NCBI RefSeq assembly: GCF_905220565.1
Contig: NC_059412.1
Coordinates: forward strand, 13,984,125 to 14,048,124
From: Melitaea cinxia
Lineage: Eukaryota; Arthropoda; Insecta; Lepidoptera; Nymphalidae
Direction: 5' to 3'
Length of the DNA: 64,000 nt
How positions within the stretch are numbered: the stretch's first letter is position 1; every line of letters begins with the position of its first letter. The notes under the pieces are model-generated. The model saw only the letters and a program-made list of their open reading frames with translations. It was not told the origin of the DNA and ran no database searches. Positions 45,412 to 56,893 of the stretch are shown piece after piece. Both the position numbers and the translations under genes were made by a program.

Positions 45412-45708
45412 CTAGCTGTGCCCGCGAATTCGTCCGCGTAGAATTTAACAAAAAAGTTATTCTTCAGTTCGCAGAGTTATAAGATAAATAAATTTCTAAA
45501 ATAAAAGTAGCCTAAGTTACTCCTTACTACATCAGTTACCTGGTAGTGAAAGTCCCGTCTTGGTCAAACAGACAGACAGGCTGACAGACGAAAATTGTAA
45601 AAAATGTTATTTTGGTGTATGTACCGTGTATAAATTCATATGCATTTAGTATAATCCGGTTATTTTAATATAACAAACAGGCACTCTAATTTTATTTATT
45701 TGTATAGA
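45412..45708 (-). mobile_element. Hel-e short Helitron, complete
   Basis: In minus orientation A|TCTATACAAATAAATAAAAT ... GAATTCGCGGGCACAGCTAG|T, 297 bp, with host A at 45411 on the plus strand. The (GTCT)n and AATAAATTTATTT-type blocks match the copy at 28810-29131. Confidence 0.8.
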
Positions 45709-45960
45709 TCCTATGTCCTGGTAGGTATTACGAGTATAAAGGTAACATTATAGATAAAAAAAATACTAAAATAATGTTGACGTAATTGCAAGAGAGAAGT
45801 TAGAAGTTCGACCCAGAAAGTCGCATATCTAAGACCTTTCCGAATAATATAAGCATTTATTTTGTTTCGTGCGACTAAAATTCGTTTTTAAAAGAACAGT
45901 TTTGAATATACTGCACTACCTACCCTGCCTCGAACTAATAATAAATTTACCCTTACTTTA
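45709..45960. repeat. Segment shared in inverted orientation with about 28550-28809
   Basis: Carries GATCCTATGTCCTGG, ATAATGTTGACGTAATTGC, TCGACCCAGAAAGTCGC and TTTTGTTTCGTGCGACTAAA, the inverted counterparts of blocks flanking Hel-e at 28 kb. The shared homology therefore extends past the Helitron. Confidence 0.6.
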
Positions 45961-46098
45961 ACTTAGGGGGATGAAAAATAGATGTTGTTCGATTCTCAGA
46001 CCTACCCGATATGCACACAAAATTTCATGAGAATCGGTCAAGCCGTTTCGGAGGAGTTTAACTACAAACACCGCGACACGAGAATTTCATATATTAGA
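45961..46098 (-). mobile_element. Hel-a short Helitron, 3'-truncated
   Basis: In minus orientation it starts A|TCTAATATATGAAATTCTCG and runs through CTCCTCCGAAACGGCTTGACC to CATCTATTTTTCATCCCCC, where it abuts the preceding segment. The CTAG end is absent. Confidence 0.75.
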
Positions 46099-46185
46099 TG
46101 AATAATATTTATTGATTTTACCGACAATAATAAAAAATATGATCTGGTTATTTAAATAAAAAATTACGAGTGAAATAAGAAAAAA

Positions 46186-46290
46186 AAATCGGACCTGGAG
46201 ACGGGGATCTGAACCGTGTTCTTCTCGGTCGTTTCCGGCCGGCCGATTTCCCACCTGAGCTATTAGAACTCTATTGACAATTGCGAAATT
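46186..46290 (-). repeat. tRNA-like sequence, probable SINE relic
   Basis: On the minus strand, TAATAGCTCAGGTGGGAAATC matches an A box and GGTTCAGATCCCCG a B box, about 35 bp apart, followed by a T-run. A functional tRNA is unlikely: the acceptor stem arms do not pair and there is no clear anticodon loop in the right place. It reads as a polymerase III-headed repeat. Confidence 0.5.
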
Positions 46291-46423
46291 TGTTTTGGTT
46301 ATTCTAACGATATTGTAGCCATTTTTACATTGCCTAAAACAGGTATAAAACGAAATTTTCTAAAAATGAATCCTAGCTAGATGGATTTATCTCCCCCGAA
46401 ACCTCTCTACCTACCTATAACCT

Positions 46424-46544
46424 ATATATATATATACACACAAGAATTGCACAAGACACACACAAGAATATATATATATATATATATATACACACAAGAA
46501 TTGCTCATTGAATAGTATTAGATTATACTATTCAATGAGCAATT
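46424..46544. repeat. TA/CA microsatellites and a perfect 20-bp hairpin
   Basis: TATATA and CACACAAGAAT units repeat twice at 46424-46500. They are followed by arms AATTGCTCATTGAATAGTAT (46499-46518) and its exact reverse complement (46525-46544), with the 6-base loop TAGATT. Confidence 0.85.
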
Positions 46545-46769
46545 ATAGACACTGCAGTACTCTTAGCAATACTATGACAGTTTAGTTTCCATCTTTTGAT
46601 TTTAATGAAAACCTGTTTATACGATCTCACTCTGATTATATGCAAGCAGTATCAATAATATAATTGTGAAGTATAATGCTACGTATAATTTGTCGCACAA
46701 TAAACGTGTTACGTCTGTTCGCTTCACATCATTCTGTATGTATATTTTATTTGTCGTTTTTCAACAATA

Positions 46770-47257
46770 GTTTAAGGCACGGGTTCCCAAACTTATTTTG
46801 ACTACTGCCCACTTTGAGAATAAATTATTAAGTATATAGTGCCCCCATTTTTCACCAACTTACACTATAACTTCAAATTAAATTAGTTATTGTGAGCTAT
46901 ATTAGTGGAGATTAAACATTAATTCTAAAAGAGACTTTTACTATATCCCGCAAGAGTTAACTTGAGACCTGAGCGCAGTAGGTAGTACACAGCGGCGCTC
47001 AGGTATCAAGTTTACTCTTACGGGCTACACCTGCCAATGAGAATGATTATTGAAACGCAACTTTATAGTATTTAGACAGAGTAAGTAAAACAAACATAAT
47101 TTATTCTAATATAAAAACTAACGTGAAGGATGATTTAAACCGCCCCCCAAGCCCTACACAACGCCACCATTTTTTTTCTGGGTCTCTTACATCCTTTACG
47201 CCTGCAGCACCCATAAGGCCCACTTTATCGCCCACTTTGGGAAAGGCTGGTTTAAGC
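46770..47257 (-). mobile_element. hAT-type MITE, 472 bp, with a nested hairpin
   Basis: The element 46778-47249 runs CACGGGTTCCCAAAC ... TTTGGGAAAGGCTG, with imperfect terminal inverted repeats of hAT type. It is flanked by 8-bp duplications GTTTAAGG (46770-46777) and GTTTAAGC (47250-47257), one mismatch. The block AATGGTGGCGTTG is shared in reverse with the copy at 60466-60705. The minus-strand open frame at 47101-47346 is a shadow of the element. A 78-bp hairpin (46947-47024) lies inside. Confidence 0.85.
46947..47024. repeat. Nested 30-bp-arm hairpin
   Basis: Left arm 46947-46976 starts CCCGCAAGAGTTAAC and ends CCTGAGCGC; right arm 46995-47024 starts GCGCTCAGG and ends CTTACGGG. The arms are inverted copies with about three mismatches and an 18-base loop. 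The 240-bp sibling MITE at 60.5 kb lacks it. It could be a tiny nested MITE or a pre-miRNA-like foldback. Confidence 0.75.
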
Positions 47258-48671
47258 GATCGATTGACAACCAAACTCGCAATAACTACAAATTCGTAAA
47301 ATTTATGTAGAAAGTTAGGACAAATAAATGAGGCAGTGAACATCAATAAGAATGTACCAAGGAATAAGAGAGTAAAAGACTAGCGTGATATTAAAATTAA
47401 TATTTTATTTAATGAAGAATATTGCTAGCCAGCGGATCCTTTTGATAGTAAAAGTAAAATGCCCAAAAGTCAAGTGATAATCTATGAAATTAAGATAACT
47501 CAACAAAGTGAAATGTTTAGAAGCATAAATGTGTGATCAATGTTAGGTACACACACGTGTATTAGAACAGAAATTAAAAAAAAATCTCATTTTCAATATA
47601 AAAGGACCTGTTTCAACATGTAAACAAAATAAGATCAAATAAAAAATGTAACACGAAAATCATTTATTTAAAACGAAAATCCAAATTTCTATATAAAAAA
47701 AAAAAAAAAAAAAACGAAATTCAAATAAGCATACCTGTCATTCGCAGGTATATTGAAAATAGCGGGACATTTGCGAAGTTAATAAACAAAAAAAATGAGA
47801 AAAATTTTCTACGACATACATCCAGAAATACCTTCTTAATATTATTTTTAAAGCGATATTCGAGGGACGCGGTTGCCATGACAACGAAATTTCCCCTAAT
47901 CCCCTCTATTTTAGCGCTCGATCCCCTATTTATAACCCCTGAACATCGCCCCAAATTGCATAAACATAGATATTCAATTATCGTCTTTATTTATAGGGAT
48001 ATAAATACGTAAATTGTGTGATATGGTTCTACTATGTTCACACTGTCGATTATCCGTCAGCTGTCTCGAGGCCATCTATCACACCGTAGCGAGCGTCAAA
48101 TTAAATAAGACATCTGAGTTCGTTAGTGTCAGGATGCATTCGGTAGGAATTGAATATTTCCTTAATTTAAGGGATCATTTGTATTAGTTCGAGAAAAGGT
48201 GGAAGCTTGATTTATTTTAAAATGTTATGTTTTAATCATTACCTATTTGGAAGTTCATAAATTATTTTCTTTATTTAGTAGATAGTAGATTTAGTATAAA
48301 ATGTATTATAACATAATCTTAATTATTATAGGTAAGCATTGTAGTCGGGACTACTTTACAGTCGTACTAATACCAATATTTTAAAGTAGATTTACCGGAG
48401 CTACAATCAGTGTATTGACAAGTCTCAAGCAACTGGATGCGAAAGTAAGATAGATGGCGCTGTCTAAGCAAATACACGCTAATCCACAGACCCTTAAGAT
48501 GGCGTTTGGAAATTAATGTATTATTATTTGTTTTACTTTATTCTCAATAGAGACAATCAACGACTATACATATATAGAGCACATGGCACTGAATTAACTT
48601 CGGTAAGTCAATTACACAAATTTACCATTTCGATATACCTTCATTAGAATGTATAATTTGTGTTCGTTAGC
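47258..48671. other. Unrecognised AT-rich DNA
   Basis: A 16-17 base A-run occurs at 47697-47714. Around 48040-48130 the sequence is richer in G+C (CTGTCTCGAGGCCATCTATC). No gene was recognised. Confidence 0.4.
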
Positions 48672-48938
48672 CAATGAAAAAACTGACTTCAATTACATCG
48701 TCAAGTAACACAAACGTAAATAGACGGAAGAAAATCGACAAACGCACTAGTCGCCACAATGATTTTCGAACTTCGATTTCTCTGGGATGCCATCATCAGA
48801 TCCTGGTCTCCTTATCATGGGTCTCCCTTGGGATATCTCCTTTCCAACAAAAAAAAAGAGTCTTCAAAAACGACGAAATTATCCGCAAACACACATAAAA
48901 ATATATACTGTCGAATTGAGAAGCCTCCTTTTTTTCCT
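48672..48938 (-). repeat. Rep-C copy, minus strand
   Basis: In reverse: GGAGGCTTCTCAATTCGACAG, then AAAGGAGATATCCC, GGAGACCAGGATCTGATGATG, GCATCCCAGAGAAATCGAAG and TTACTTGACGATGTAATTGAAG. The hairpin end is absent. Overlapping open frames are shadows. Confidence 0.7.
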
Positions 48939-51221
48939 CTTGTAGCTAAGCAATCATTACATACATACAGTACATTGGTATTGTATAATGAAATCTAAAT
49001 GTGATATTTAAATAAATTCTAATTATGAAAGTTCAATGGAGATTTTACCTGAAGTTGCAGATGTTTCTATACCAATGTGCAATTACTAGCAAATTCCACG
49101 CGTTTTTACACGGTTTACACTACCTTTATTAATTTTAGCGTGATAATTAAAAATCTTTGCTAAAATAATAAGGTATTTGCCCGTAAAATTAATTTTTAAA
49201 TGTGACCGGTAAGTCTTAAATAAGCATACACGAACAAACAAAAACGCTCTACCTTCATCTTATTCCTGTAGTATCCTTAAATTGTAAAACAATGCACTAC
49301 AATAACAAGCATAAATTAAATGGTCGTTAATTTTATTAAAAAGGGCAATAATGTAACAAACGATGCTAATTGCCGTTATAAGCTTTGAAGAAAAAAATAT
49401 TTTGTAACTACCCGCATAAACTCTATGGATACTTAAGCGTTTAGTGTATCTTTTGTTTAAGTCGATTATTTTTTCGCTTTATTATACAACCAGAGGGAGA
49501 TTTGGTAATATGAATCATTGTATGATATTGTATGTGAAAAAAGGTGAAGGTCTTCCACCATTATTTATGAAGACACTATTTTATGGTGTCGTATAAGTAA
49601 TTTGTATTTCAGTAGGTTTGATTTTGATGTCGAATTGTTGCAGTGGTTGTGGCGATTGGCTATTGTTACATTAATCGTGAGTTTAATCTTAGCTAGGATA
49701 CCTCACAACTTCAAAAATTATAATAAATATTTTATATACAACAAAATTAGAATATTGTAGAAACCAAACGGAAAATAATAATAATTTTGCAGTAAAACCT
49801 TTTGAAGTCCAGCCATACCTAGGCGTTGTAGTATTAGGTTAACGTATTTACGTTGACATACAAAAATTATTTTAGTCAGATTTGTCAACGGAAATCTTCA
49901 TCACTGTTTTGTAGTTCTTAATTCGAATAAAAAAAAATTAAAATAGTTTTATATACTCATTTGACTAACGGTCTGTTGTTCTTAATTCAAATTTTAAAAT
50001 TGATTAATATTTAGTCATTCATCTGTTTTTCTTTATTCAAATTACTAAAATAGTTGTAAAGTTTTTATATCTCAGACGGATTTAATTTTTACTTTATTTA
50101 TGGGTAAAGTTTGCCAAATACAAATTACCGTGTAACAGACAGCCAAGACGTCCAAGAATTTCTATAAAAGTCCGCCCTTGCATATCCGTTGTAAACAACG
50201 GCGGGTCCCCACTGATGGGTTCGTTGCATGCAATAGACAGACGAGTTCATACATATTACTAGATTACTAGATTCGCCTTACAATAGATTAGAACAGGAGT
50301 TCATTACTCTTTGACTTTTAGATTATGTTAATATCTTACATCACCCAATTAAAATTCAAGATACTGATGATTTTAATATCACTTATCGTGGTTATGAATC
50401 ATCTCATGAAATCTTTTAATACGTCACAGTTTCTCAGTGTATGTTAGTGTGTGTACGTGTGCGTTGTCTTTTAAAATCATAGAAGGTAATTGCAGTGACC
50501 ATAAGTCGTTAAAATTAGTGCGTCAGTTAAAGATAAAACTTATGCAAACAACGATAACACTAAACAATACTAGATACAAAATAATACATAAAAACGTTAT
50601 TAAAAGGTACGAAGTAATTCATTTCGTTTTTAGAATACCCAAGTGTGTAGTTTATTTTTATGAAATATAGCACAATTTTCTTTTATACTTTGAAGTTTTT
50701 TTTTCAATCTTCTCAAAACAAATGACACATTTATCTCTATTTTCTCGGATGAGCCTCTTTCTTTTGCCCATTTTTGTACATATATTTTTATTTTGTTTAC
50801 TAATAACGATATGTTTGCCAAAATGTTTTCTACTGTTGCCAAAATTCTGGACCGACATGAAAACGCTCGCTTACAACGGCAACCATTGGCTCACTTAGTG
50901 TTTACTTATTAACATGTTTGAGATAAAAAGTTTTAAAAGAAATGTTGCTTAGAGGATATATCTTTACATGATAACATGCATAAAATTACTTAATTTAAAA
51001 TAAATTTTGCTATTTATCAAAGTTTGCTGCCAGCGGATTGCTTAGTATTTCTTTTTGATGAGACAATAATGAAAAAAAATGTACCCAGTAGTAATAAAAA
51101 AGGTAAGAAAGAGATCTACACCAGATCGTTTTTATTAATATAACTTTAGTGACAATTGCATATTTATTTATATAAAAATGCTAGTTTCTAAGTAGTATAA
51201 AAACATAGTCAGCCATCCAGC
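48939..51221. other. Unrecognised AT-rich DNA
   Basis: 2.3 kb without a recognised gene or repeat. The frames at 50437-50670 and 50630-50858 (overlapping on opposite strands, lysine-rich) show no known domain. Confidence 0.4.
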
Positions 51222-51345
51222 TCAGCCTATTGCAGTCCACTGCTGGACATAGGCCTCCCCAAGTTCGCGCCGAACATCCCGGTTTTGCGCAATCCTCATC
51301 CAGCCTACACCGACAATCTTACGTAGATCGTCGGTCCAACGGGCA
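51222..51345 (-). pseudogene. RTE 3' end fragment
   Basis: In reverse it spells the RTE tail codons for PVGPTIYVRLSV-frame DNA as at 20560-20680 (TTGGACCGACGATCTACG, AGATTGTCGGTGTAGGCTGG) and the terminus GAGGCCTATGTCCAGCAGTGG. It is shorter than the 20.5-kb copy, ending inside the GRPPxRWTDDL motif. Confidence 0.82.
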
Positions 51346-52383
51346 AGAAACATAGATTAAAAAAAAAACATAGATTAGATCATAATATCAAAATACGCAC
51401 ACGACTGTAACGCTTCTCTCGTTTCGAATTAGAAAGTAAAAAGAACATAAAAGAAAACGCTCCGGTTCTCTGAAATGTCGTCGAGATTCTATAACAAAAA
51501 CAAATACGACACACAGAGAGCAAAATGTCTGTAACAGCAATTTTTTTTCCAAGAATGTAACTCAATTAGAAAATTTAAAAGCTTTAGCTTCTATTCTATA
51601 CATTAAAAAAAAGTTTTATTACAATGTAGGTACTTGTTTTGTTACTATTATGTATTTGTGGCTGATTAAATTGAAGGCTATATATTTAGTATAAAGCTAA
51701 GTAGTAGTAGCTTTACGTGATAAATATTCGGATTTTACTAACCATAACATTTGCCATTATTCGTATAGGCTTTGCACCAAACGACTATGACTAATAATTA
51801 TTAGTCATAATATTAGTCATAATATTAGTCATAATATTAGTGATAATTATTAGTCAATGTGACAGATGCAGATTTGATGTTCCCTCCATAAATCAACCAA
51901 GAACTATAGTGAAACGCTTAATTGTGGTGAAATACGAATATTCATAATAGCAAATACGATGCCCTTCCACAAAGTCGACTTGACAACAATATAAATGTTC
52001 AAGGAAAACGTTCCCTTAAATTCACCAAGCGTTCCTTGGATCTCTTATCAAACGAAAACGTCCGGCCATTTACAAATATTGGACATCGTTACATTAAACT
52101 GAATGATAATTAGTGTACTTTATCAGTAATGAGTGCATTCATTTGGGCCACTTTTGTCCTTGTTTACTGACCTAAAAATCTACCAAATTGACGATACCAC
52201 AATTGGACGGTAAAAATTGTTATTATCTTGCGTAACATCGATGACTACTGTCGGTTTATATGACTCATTTTTCATTAACTGCATTATTGTTATTTTTACG
52301 TGAATGTTTGATTCATTCCTAATCTTTTTATTGATGCATTGACAATATCTAAATCAGTACCAATTAGGTCGATTTATTACTTT
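51346..52383. repeat. Unrecognised DNA with an (ATAATATTAGTC)n tandem
   Basis: At 51786-51855 ATTAGTC/ATAAT units repeat about five times within a partly palindromic stretch. The rest has no recognised feature. Confidence 0.45.
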
Positions 52384-52585
52384 TTTCCCGACCGATGGCG
52401 GGATAACCATCCACATACTGGCTTTAAAATACACAGGCCGAAGACGGGCAGCGACAGGCGGAAAACAGTCAACAACTCGCCCGCCCAGCGTGGTAAATAT
52501 GGGCAAAACACACGAGTTAGCGCCATTTTTGGCTGGAACTTGTGGAGACCTGTGTCCGCTAGTGGACTGCGAAAGGCTGATGTGA
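52384..52585 (+). repeat. Rep-B 3' half
   Basis: Plus orientation: CCGACCGATGGCGGGATAACC, AGCGTGGTAAATATGGGC and the end ACTTGTGGAGACCTGTGTCCG. The 5' part is missing and substitutions are frequent. Confidence 0.75.
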
Positions 52586-52649
52586 ATTAGGTAATTTTTC
52601 ATTTTATTTTATCTCCTAGACTTAACTAGATATCATAATTTACGATTAA

Positions 52650-52745
52650 GCTCTTTACATCCTACTATTGGGCATAGACCTCTTTGCATGCAGGCAAAGG
52701 ATCGGAACATAATCTACCACGCTGATCTACTGCGGGTAATAATTA
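52650..52745 (-). repeat. SINE-1 3' fragment, decayed
   Basis: In reverse it retains CAGTAGATCAGCGTGGTAG, a CTTTGCCTGCATGCAAAGAGG stretch and TATGCCCAATAGTAGGATGT, corresponding to the last third of SINE-1. Confidence 0.55.
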
Positions 52746-52767
52746 TAAGTTATTTTTTATATTTTTT

Positions 52768-53032
52768 TTTATATAACTACATCGGCAAACAAGCATATGT
52801 CTCACCTGATGGTAAGCGATTACCATAGCCTATAGACGCCTGCAACACCTGAGCATCGCAAGCCCGATGCCGACCCTATCCCCGATTCCCGCCAGGAGTT
52901 CTGATTACCTTTTAACCAACAGGAGCACAACACTGCTTGAAAACAGTATTATTTAGCTGTGATCTTCTGTAAGGTCGAGGTACTACCCCAGTCGGGCTGC
53001 TCCATATTTTGAGCAGGAAATTCCTGTGTTAT
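52768..53032 (-). repeat. Rep-A copy, minus strand
   Basis: In reverse it starts CACAGGAATTTCCTGCTC (5' end shortened), has GAGCAGCCCGACTGGGG and GACCTTACAGAAGATCACAG, and ends with TTTGCCGATGTAGTTATATAAAA. Confidence 0.8.
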
Positions 53033-53427
53033 TTTCATACTTATTAGATAATTATTATCACAATATTTTTTTAATTCAGCTTAATTAAGTCGTTACCGGT
53101 TACATACATTTGTAACTGTCTTGTTTTATCGTCTAGTCAGTAAATTGGCCGAAACGTTTTGTTCCTAGCGAATTGTTTTCAGTTTGAAATTAGCTTCCAT
53201 TGTACTAGGAATTAGGAATAAACCTAGATGTAATTAATGAACTCTCTGAAACAGCCACAACTGCTATTAATTAGGATGATACTTGAAATCAATTGCTTAA
53301 TATTGGTATTCTGCAAGCAATTATACGGATACAATTGAGATAGCTTTACTTTTGAGTTGTTCTGAAGGAGACGATCGGTTTCTAGAATCTCGGGCACTTT
53401 GTGTACGGATTTTGACTTTAACTCCAA
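53033..53427. other. Unrecognised DNA
   Basis: No recognised feature apart from the adjacent RTE scrap. Confidence 0.3.
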
Positions 53428-53510
53428 ACCGGGATGTCTGGCGCGAACTTAGGGAGGTCTATGTCCAGGAGTGGACTGCAAAAGGCTGAACTGACTGACT
53501 GACTGACAAT
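53428..53510 (+). pseudogene. RTE 3' terminus with (ACTG)n tail
   Basis: ACCGGGATGTCTGGCGCGAAC encodes the DVWRE of the WRxLGEAYVQQW motif. It is followed by GAGGTCTATGTCCAGGAGTGG, AGGCTGA and a tail (CTGA)n at 53490-53510. It is the shortest RTE scrap in the window. Confidence 0.75.
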
Positions 53511-53617
53511 TTTTTTTAATTTTATCACTGGTAAACGAAATCAGTTAAGAGTGGAATCTAAATATTATTTATTAAACTATCGTATTATAAAGTCAATCCT
53601 AAGTTCATGAAAGTAGA

Positions 53618-53622
53618 TTCTC

Positions 53623-53653
<31 letters not shown>

Positions 53654-53664
53654 CATATATATAG
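53618..53664. repeat. (AT)n microsatellite
   Basis: ATATAT units with small interruptions directly precede the Hel-b copy. Confidence 0.8.
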
Positions 53665-53847
53665 CCTATCTGACGAACTTCGTAGCGCCTCTTTTTTAAA
53701 TATAATAATTATATCGAAATAAAATATAGCCTGTCTTTCAAGTTGGATCAAACTGCACACGGTGTGCAAATTTGATTAAAATCGGTTAAGTAGCTTAGGA
53801 GTCCATCGCGGACAAACACCGTGACGCATAATTTATATATATTAAGA
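53665..53847 (-). mobile_element. Hel-b short Helitron, 3' end decayed
   Basis: In minus orientation A|TCTTAATATATATAAATTATG, then CGATGGACTCCTAAGC and GCACACCGTGTGCAG blocks, ending CGAAGTTCGTCAGATAGG where CAGGTCAGCTAG would be. It is about 90 percent similar by eye to the 27.4-kb copy. Confidence 0.7.
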
Positions 53848-55307
53848 TATAGAACACAATGTGGTTATAAATGTGTTGCTAAGGTGTGTACTGTACCTGT
53901 CTTACAATATCAACGACACAACAATACGAAAGTACCATTACCAGTTTACCTTTTAACAATGAATAAAATGAAAGCACATCTAATAGGCCCTTAATTCCCA
54001 ATTACATTGTACTATAACAATTTTCGTAAGTACAAACATTTCTAAGAACCTACAATGTAATTTCAAACTTATAACCATATTTATAAGCTCTATTTTTGTT
54101 TGCTTTATTTGTTCAACAAATTGGTCCGAAAATAATAATAATTAAGAATACACTTTGTGTTACAGTACATAAGTGCTAGTTTCGATTGTAACATATGTTC
54201 GTTGTTTTTGATTAATAGCATTGGCTGATTAGTTCGTTTGAGGGGATTCGATGACACGTGATTTATTATTGAAAATATGTCTGTCACGGTATGGATGCCT
54301 CGCGATTTGTTGATCGGTAAAAAACCGTAACTTTCTTATTTCGATATGGATCGATGAAAATTCGTGTTTTGACCTACATGTAACTTTTAATCGACTTGCT
54401 TTTTTTCTGTATAATTTGAATAGACTTTCAATAATTTGAACAGTTACTAGATCAATTAGTTGTTGTAGTATTCAATGTACTTTATTAAATGTAATCTGTA
54501 ATGAAACTATTTTTGACATTTCAACTCAACCATAGCTTGGTAATATATTAAGAACAAAGTTTCCTTGCTCATTACTGTTGTATAATCAAACGACTCGTCA
54601 TTGACAACTGATATATTTTATCTAACACGCCAGACATATACTATAACATCTTCCCCAAAAAACTAAAAATAATTGATTTACTTTTAATTAATTGTGGTAA
54701 ACAGAACAAAACAAAATCATAACATATATTAAATGACAAACAATAAAATAAATTTACTCTGCTATGCTATATGAATGCAATATGGCGTTTGTATAAAATA
54801 TAATTAACATATCATACAAAATCATAACTTCCGCATTTTAAAAAATTAAGTAGAAACTAATTTACAGTCTGATATTTCCGGAACTAAACTATTTATCCGC
54901 TCTAGATCATGATCTAGATGATAAAAAAAAACTTTAAGCAAAAAAAAAAGTAAAAACCGTCAAAAGCTATTTTTAAGAATTTTGCGGAATTTGTTACACC
55001 GAAATTATTCAAACGAAAATTCTTAAATTAAAAATCCTCAAAATTAGAGGAATACTAGCTTAATATTAATTGGTTTACATTCTAAACCTATTCGCGCCTG
55101 GTACATATCCATATATAATATGTTATATTACATTATAAATATTTATTTTTCAAACAGGGGATGTCGGTGAGAAATCACTATCCGACAAGACCGCTTTCTG
55201 TTATGTTCGTTTAATAAAATATTAAATGAACAAAGTTGGAGAGCTTATAAGATATTTTTTTTTATATTTTTAACTGTATATTTTTAGAATGAAATACATA
55301 CTATTAT
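53848..55307. other. Unrecognised AT-rich DNA, with an 18-bp perfect palindrome
   Basis: TCTAGATCATGATCTAGA at 54901-54918 is its own reverse complement. No gene or dispersed repeat was recognised. Confidence 0.4.
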
Positions 55308-55545
55308 TTTTTTTTTATTATATTAGTACGGCAAACAAGCGTAAAGCTCACCTGATGGTAAGTGATTACCGTAGACCATAGACGACTGCAACACCAGAAG
55401 CATCGCAATCGTGTTGCCGACCCATCCCCCAATCAGATCAGCTATTTAGCTGTGATCTTCTGTGAAGTCATGGTTGTTGCCCAAACAGACTGCTACAGAT
55501 TTTAAGAAGGATATTATCTGCTGTGCCAGTTAAATTGACCTCATT
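55308..55545 (-). repeat. Rep-A copy, minus strand, internally deleted
   Basis: In reverse: TTAACTGGCACAGCAG, GTCTGTTTGGGCAAC, CTTCACAGAAGATCACAGC, a gap over the GTTGGTGAGTAAGG block, then GGGTCGGCAACACGATTGCG and the end TTTGCCGTACTAATATAAT. Confidence 0.72.
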
Positions 55546-56037
55546 CCTTTTAACATGGCACAATTGAAAACTTAAATTTTCACAACATTTAATCCATACA
55601 CGATTCGTTCTCTATTTTCCCATAGTTTCTTGTTTCATGGAATATCGGTCTATTGCCAGGAAGGCATGTAGCAAGATAAATTGCCGTATCCTCACAAACG
55701 ATGTAGAGTGATAACACCGTCTAGGTCTTTTGTTAGTTTGGGTCGATGTTAACAATAAAGCGATTTGAGCGAGTAATTGTGCTAAATCTGAGCATAAAAA
55801 GAACCCGAGCGAAGAGAGATTGACACATTTTAGACGCCTTTAGAGACGCTAGCTGATCCCTTATTCTCAAAAAGTCTTTTTTTAGGTCTAATTTTTAAGA
55901 TGATTCAGTAGATTTTTTCGGTTTATCGAGGCAGGTGATGAATAAAAGAAAATGCCTGCCTATTAAAAAGTACTAAATGTTGATATTCATGACGTAAATT
56001 AAATATTTTTTTCAAAGTCTATTGTTATATTTAAAGA
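55546..56037. other. Unrecognised DNA
   Basis: No recognised feature. Confidence 0.3.
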
Positions 56038-56211
56038 GTAGCTATACCCCACCGTTTTCCAAGAGTCAATTTGAAGAATAAATAACTTATACTCTTCCTA
56101 ATGAAAGGGACTATCCAATACAAAGAGTTTTTCAATTCGAACCGGTATGTCCTAAAATTAGCGCGTTTAAATAAACAAACAAACTTTTCAATTTAATAAT
56201 ATTAGTATAGA
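56038..56211 (-). mobile_element. Hel-c short Helitron, 3' end mutated
   Basis: In minus orientation A|TCTATACTAATATTATTAAA, AACGCGCTAATTTTAGG and TTCGAATTGAAAAACTC blocks are present, and TGGGGTATAGCTACTC stands where the CTAG end would be. Confidence 0.68.
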
Positions 56212-56817
56212 TAAAACAGAAATGGTTTTTAACTACATTTTTATTCGTTAATAACAATCACACGATTGTTATGTTGTTAAGTTTCTATTTCTACTGGGAT
56301 AACATCATTTTTGTTGGACGTTTTTGAGATAAGAGGATCAATGGGCTTAGTGTCCTTACAGGCGATAAGTTGAACTCCGAAGTAACTTTTTGGAGTGAAA
56401 GAAAATATTTTAATACAAATACAACTAACAGAGCTGAGAACGAACTATTGGACTCTCTAATCTAAGACTCTTGGTGTATAGTACATAAAAATAAATAATA
56501 CTAAAAAAAAAAACATAAAAACACGCTTTTATAAATAAACCAACTTTAAAAGAAAAATCATCCTGACGATCCTAATTAGGATAATGGAATAATCTTATCA
56601 AATTAGTGTATTGTCATTGGTCCTCGATAAGTCTACTAAGTTTAAATGAATTCTGAACGTTTGAAGTGGGTCAAAATGAACTCCAAAGAATTCGGCTACA
56701 AACATACAAACACAGGTGAAGCTAATAAGAAGCGTCTAATAAGTCCAAAATAAATTATTTGTTTTATAAATAGTTATGCATGAATGCAATACAAGTAAGA
56801 CATCGTAATTTCTCTGT
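56212..56817. other. Unrecognised DNA
   Basis: No recognised feature. Confidence 0.3.
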
Positions 56818-56893
56818 CACCTGTGAACACAAGCATTAAGTTGCTTACCATAGGAACGGACGACCGTGTGTGTACGTTATATTTGTATTTATA
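56818..56893 (+). repeat. SINE-2 3' fragment
   Basis: CACAAGCATTAAGTTGCTT and CGACCGTGTGTGTACG match the body of SINE-2 at 14173-14441, ending in an ATTTGTATTTATAT tail. The head is missing, and Hel-a starts immediately after. Confidence 0.7.

Noticed and set aside
46186..46290. Functional tRNA gene on the minus strand
   Set aside because: The A/B boxes are followed by a T-run, but the acceptor arms do not pair and no standard anticodon loop is seen.
50437..50858. Opposite-strand lysine-rich frames, possible small genes
   Set aside because: The frames overlap on both strands in AT-rich DNA and show no domain, signal peptide or conserved motif.
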